From: Geodermatophilus sp. DF01-2
GTDB lineage: Bacteria; Actinomycetota; Actinomycetes; Mycobacteriales; Geodermatophilaceae
Direction: 5' to 3'
Length of the DNA stretch: 32,685 bases
Assembly (NCBI RefSeq): GCF_004571065.1
Contig: NZ_SPQN01000052.1
Location: 1-32,685 of the forward strand
The notes under the pieces were generated by a model. That model was given only the letters and a program-made list of their open reading frames with translations. It made no database searches and had not been told where the DNA came from. The position numbers and the translations under genes were made by a program. This document shows, piece after piece, positions 30,588 to 32,685 of this stretch; position 1 is the first letter of the stretch, and each line of letters opens with the position of its first letter.

Positions 30588-30640
30588 ACGCCCCGCGGCC
30601 GGGAGCCGGGTCCGACCCGGCATCCACGGCCGCGGGGCGT
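30588..30640 (+). terminator. Nested hairpin terminator after lipoprotein D
   Basis: ACGCCCCGCGGCC at 30588-30600 pairs perfectly with GGCCGCGGGGCGT at 30628-30640. The 27-nt loop contains a second perfect stem, GCCGGGT (30605-30611) with ACCCGGC (30615-30621). It lies 17 bp past the stop and is followed by TCTCCTG, not a U-run. Confidence 0.88.
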
Positions 30641-30740
30641 TCTCCTGTGCGGCGGGCGGTGGCGGAGCGGCGCTCCTGCCCCGGGGCTGCGGGACTGCGG
30701 GGCGGTCCGGCGGGCCGCCACGGTCCGGGACGCCGCCGTT

Positions 30741-30779
30741 CCTGCGGTCAGGCCCTGCGGTCAGGCCCTGCGGTCAGGC
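30741..30779. repeat. 13-bp perfect tandem repeat, three copies
   Basis: CCTGCGGTCAGGC occurs three times head to tail (30741-30753, 30754-30766, 30767-30779), ending 17 bp before the 3' end of AI-2E copy 2. It is not coding in the flanking genes. Each unit contains the interrupted palindrome CCTG-CGGT-CAGG, so each can form a small hairpin. Confidence 0.9.
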
Positions 30780-30796
30780 GTGGCCGTCGCCGGACG

Positions 30797-32017
30797 TCAG
30801 GCGCGTCCCGCTCCGGCGACGGGGGCCGGCTCCGACCCTCCGGACGGCACCGACTCGGGGTGCGCAATTGACGGTGCGGCGGGCGGCTGCCGGTGCTCCC
30901 GCACGTACTCGGCGATCCGGTAGGCGACGGCCATGAGCGGCACCGCCAGCAGCGCGCCGGCCAGCCCCCACAGGAGCGTGCCGATGGTCACCGCGACGAG
31001 GATGGCCACCGGGTGCAGGTGCAGGGTGCGTCCGACGATGAGCGGCTGCAGCAGGTTGCCCTCGACCTGCTGGACGACCAGGACGACGACCAGCACGATG
31101 ATCGCGTCGGTGAGGCCGTTGGTGACCAGGGTGACCAGCACGGCGACCGCGCCGCTGATCGTGGCCCCGAAGATCGGGACGAACGCGCCCAGGAACGTCA
31201 GCAGGGTCAGGGAGACCCACAGGGGGACGTCCAGGATGAACAGGGCCGTCCCGATCCCGACCGCGTCGATGATGGCCACGATGATCACGCCGTGGATGTA
31301 GCCGGACAGGGTGGTCCAGGCGCAGCGCCCGGCCCCGTCGACGTGCTCGCGTCGCCGGCCGGGGACCCAGCCGAGCGCCCAGCCCCACATCCGTTCGCCG
31401 TCCTTGAGCAGGAAGAACAGCACGAAGGCGACGAGGATCACCGCGGCCAGCACGTAGAGGGCCATCCGGGCCGCGGCCGCGGGCTCGGGGATCAACTGGT
31501 AGATCCGGGTCACCACGGTGTTGCGGATGTCGGCGACCCGTTGCGGGTCCAGGCCGAGCGGACCCTCGATCAGCCACACCCGGATCCGGTCGATGCCGGC
31601 GGTCAGCGGCCGGGCGAGGTTGCGCAGCTTCGCGGCCGCGCGGAACCCGACCAGGGCGCCGACGCCGGTGAGGACGGCGAGGAGCAGCAGGACCGACAAC
31701 AGCGACGCGAGCCCCGGGGGGAGCCCCCGCCGGCGCAGCCACCGCGCGACCGGCTGCAGGAGGGCGGCCAGGAGCAGCGCCACGGCGAGGGCCACGGTGA
31801 CCAGCGGGACGCGGAGCAGGAACCAGAACAGCAGCCACCCGACGGCAGCGAGGGCGAGGGCCGCGGCGCTCCGGGTCAGGACCCGCACCGCCCAGCCGGG
31901 CACGGCCGGCGTCGCCCGGGGCGGCACCTCCCGCTCGGCGTCCCCGGGCGGCGTCGGATCGCCGGACGCGACGGTGGCCGTGTGCCCGCGGTCCCGGCGG
32001 ACGGCCGGCCTGCCCAT
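30797..32017 (-). CDS. AI-2E family transporter, copy 2
   Basis: 406 residues from ATG at 32017. Same family and layout as copy 1 at 359-1501: paired N-terminal helices (WLLFWFLLRVPLVTVALAVALLLAALLQPVARWLRRRG), IDRIRVWLIEGPLGLDPQRV, ILVAFVLFFLLKDGERMWGW, GAFVPIFGATISGAVAVLVTLVT, QQVEGNLLQPLIVGR and IAEYVREH. A Pro/Ser tail follows. The start is uncertain: ATG at 32074 or 32173 would add basic leader sequence, and the last lies inside a large inverted repeat, which argues against it. Substrate unknown. The gene is flanked downstream by the 13-bp repeats and upstream by two hairpins and a GTGAC-N6-GTGAC repeat. Confidence 0.87.
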   Translation of the reverse strand: MGRPAVRRDRGHTATVASGDPTPPGDAEREVPPRATPAVPGWAVRVLTRSAAALALAAVGWLLFWFLLRVPLVTVALAVALLLAALLQPVARWLRRRGLPPGLASLLSVLLLLAVLTGVGALVGFRAAAKLRNLARPLTAGIDRIRVWLIEGPLGLDPQRVADIRNTVVTRIYQLIPEPAAAARMALYVLAAVILVAFVLFFLLKDGERMWGWALGWVPGRRREHVDGAGRCAWTTLSGYIHGVIIVAIIDAVGIGTALFILDVPLWVSLTLLTFLGAFVPIFGATISGAVAVLVTLVTNGLTDAIIVLVVVLVVQQVEGNLLQPLIVGRTLHLHPVAILVAVTIGTLLWGLAGALLAVPLMAVAYRIAEYVREHRQPPAAPSIAHPESVPSGGSEPAPVAGAGRA

Positions 32018-32147
32018 CGGCGGCCGTCTCACCGGAACCCGCCCGGGACGGCGGTGGTTCGAGGTCGCGGGCATCCGGTCGCGACGGTGGTGCTGCTGCG
32101 GCTGGTCATCTCCACCCCCAGGTCGGTCGGGCGTCACCCGGCCGGTG

Positions 32148-32206
32148 GTCGGGGCGCGGACCCGGTGACCCATGAGCCGACATGGGGACCGGGTCCGCGC
32201 CCCGAC
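32148..32206 (-). terminator. Very strong inverted repeat (19-bp perfect stem)
   Basis: GTCGGGGCGCGGACCCGGT (32148-32166) pairs perfectly with 32188-32206. The 21-nt loop holds a further 5-bp stem, CCCAT (32169-32173) with ATGGG (32182-32186). It lies between the truncated coaBC-like gene and AI-2E copy 2, both on the minus strand, so it can stop readthrough into the transporter gene. Confidence 0.85.
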
Positions 32207-32290
32207 TGTGCCGCGTCCGTGCCCTTCCCGGGCGGCGGACAGCCGTCGGAGGCCCGGTCGTCAGCGGATCGTCATCCTCCGTGCCGCGTT

Positions 32291-32306
32291 GTGACGCCCC
32301 CGTGAC
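32291..32306. promoter_or_regulatory. 11-bp-period direct repeat GTGAC-N6-GTGAC with further GTCAC copies
   Basis: GTGAC at 32291-32295 and 32302-32306, read GTCAC-GGGGGC-GTCAC toward AI-2E copy 2, in the same gene-relative orientation as the sites of lipoproteins B and C. Three more GTCAC pentamers follow at 32316, 32334 and 32348. The distance to the transporter start is about 275 bp, long for a direct operator. It overlaps the left arm of the hairpin at 32300-32340. Confidence 0.45.
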
Positions 32307-32340
32307 CCCGTACCGGTCACACCGGGCTACGGGGTCACGG
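32300..32340 (-). terminator. Inverted repeat with 13-bp perfect stem after the coaBC-like gene
   Basis: CCGTGACCCCGTA (32300-32312) pairs perfectly with TACGGGGTCACGG (32328-32340), loop CCGGTCACACCGGGC. It starts 50 bp past the stop of the coaBC-like gene and is a likely terminator for it. The loop itself contains CCGGT...ACCGG, able to form an inner stem. Confidence 0.82.
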
Positions 32341-32389
32341 ACCACGGGTCACCGGGCCGACCGCGGGGCGGCGCCCGCGGCAGCGCCGG

Positions 32390-32685
32390 TTACGCGTCGA
32401 GCAGCCGCCGCAGCCGGCGGGTGGGTTCCCGAACGGTGCACACCACCATCCGCACCGGGAGGGTCGCCGCGGCGCGGGCCGCCCGCATCCCGAGGCGCCG
32501 CAGGTCGGCGTACTCGGCCGGCCGGAAGTCGGCCACGGCCGCTGCCATCACCACGGCGTCGGCGTCCGCCGCCGCCTTGAGGACCGCCTCGCGCAGCTGC
32601 ACGGCCGTCCCGACCCGTACGACGTCCACCCCGGCCGGGTCGGCAAGCGCGGTGTTGGCCGCCACGAGGGTGACCCGGGCCCCGC
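32390..32685 (-). pseudogene. CoaBC-like (Dfp) protein, C-terminal CoaB part apparently truncated; 5' end outside window
   Basis: 98 residues are visible, entering from the right edge. [55 protein letters not shown] matches the start of the phosphopantothenoylcysteine synthetase (CoaB) domain of bifunctional CoaBC, including the AAVADFRP block. In CoaBC the text then continues with the KIKK segment and some 120 more residues that complete the CTP and substrate sites. Here it runs [42 protein letters not shown] and stops with TAA. So either the gene is a truncated or rearranged copy, or a CoaB-like domain has been fused to another tail. The start and the CoaC half lie outside the window. Confidence 0.65.

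Noticed and set aside
30741-30779. Tandem 13-bp repeats as a CRISPR array
   Set aside because: The units abut without spacers and are too short; this is a simple tandem repeat.
32107-32345. Minus-strand frame over the inverted repeats as an N-terminal extension of AI-2E copy 2 or a separate gene
   Set aside because: It runs through the 19-bp stem, has no ribosome site and no motif; the transporter starts sensibly at 32017.

Overview
The window is very GC-rich DNA with strong third-position GC, frequent GTG starts, GGAGG-type ribosome sites and many 4-bp stop/start overlaps (GTGA or ATGA). Together with a DUF222/HNH-type endonuclease end, a DUF3040 protein, an MtrA/MtrB-like two-component pair, Spo0M and an EthA-like monooxygenase, this points to a high-GC actinobacterium. 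My best guess is the Geodermatophilaceae (Blastococcus, Modestobacter, Geodermatophilus), judged by gene style only. It looks like ordinary chromosome: I see no tRNA, rRNA, insertion sequence, prophage or CRISPR array.

Layout. 0-2.3 kb: the end of an HNH endonuclease gene, AI-2E family transporter copy 1 and a DUF3040 membrane protein. 2.3-5 kb: a three-gene minus-strand operon (OB-like lipoprotein A, a short alpha/beta-hydrolase that lacks its nucleophile region, a PCuAC-like lipoprotein) divergent from an MscS channel. 5-12 kb: a long minus-strand chain. It starts with OB-like lipoprotein B, then a strong hairpin, then a response regulator, histidine kinase, GerMN lipoprotein, double PAP2 phosphatase, alpha/beta-hydrolase and membrane-anchored metallophosphoesterase, most of them translationally coupled. 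12.4-15.3 kb: a PRC-barrel protein and a second module of OB-like lipoprotein C, GerMN lipoprotein and phospholipase D-like protein. 15.5-20.4 kb: an operon running from a PEP-synthase/rifampicin-phosphotransferase-like protein through two small membrane proteins to a Tat-exported purple-acid-phosphatase-like enzyme and a membrane protein. 20.6-25.6 kb: Spo0M, then an SDR and an EthA-like monooxygenase divergent from a PucR-type regulator, with a palindrome between them. 25.6-30.6 kb: a quinone oxidoreductase, small membrane proteins, a TIGR02587/TIGR02588 pair and OB-like lipoprotein D. 30.7-32.7 kb: AI-2E copy 2, two very strong inverted repeats and the apparently truncated end of a coaBC-like gene.

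How the parts may work together. The window is rich in paralogues: four OB-like lipoproteins, two GerMN lipoproteins, two AI-2E transporters, two metallophosphoesterases and two alpha/beta-hydrolases. Most gene products are envelope proteins or phosphatases. The regulator-kinase-GerMN order resembles mtrA-mtrB-lpqB. An 11-bp-period direct repeat, GTGAC-N6-GTGAC, lies about 142-145 bp upstream of both lipoprotein B and lipoprotein C. It recurs upstream of AI-2E copy 2, and a one-mismatch form lies upstream of MscS and lipoprotein A. I infer an envelope-stress regulon controlled by the local two-component system. The repeats and gene order are seen directly; the regulon is inference.
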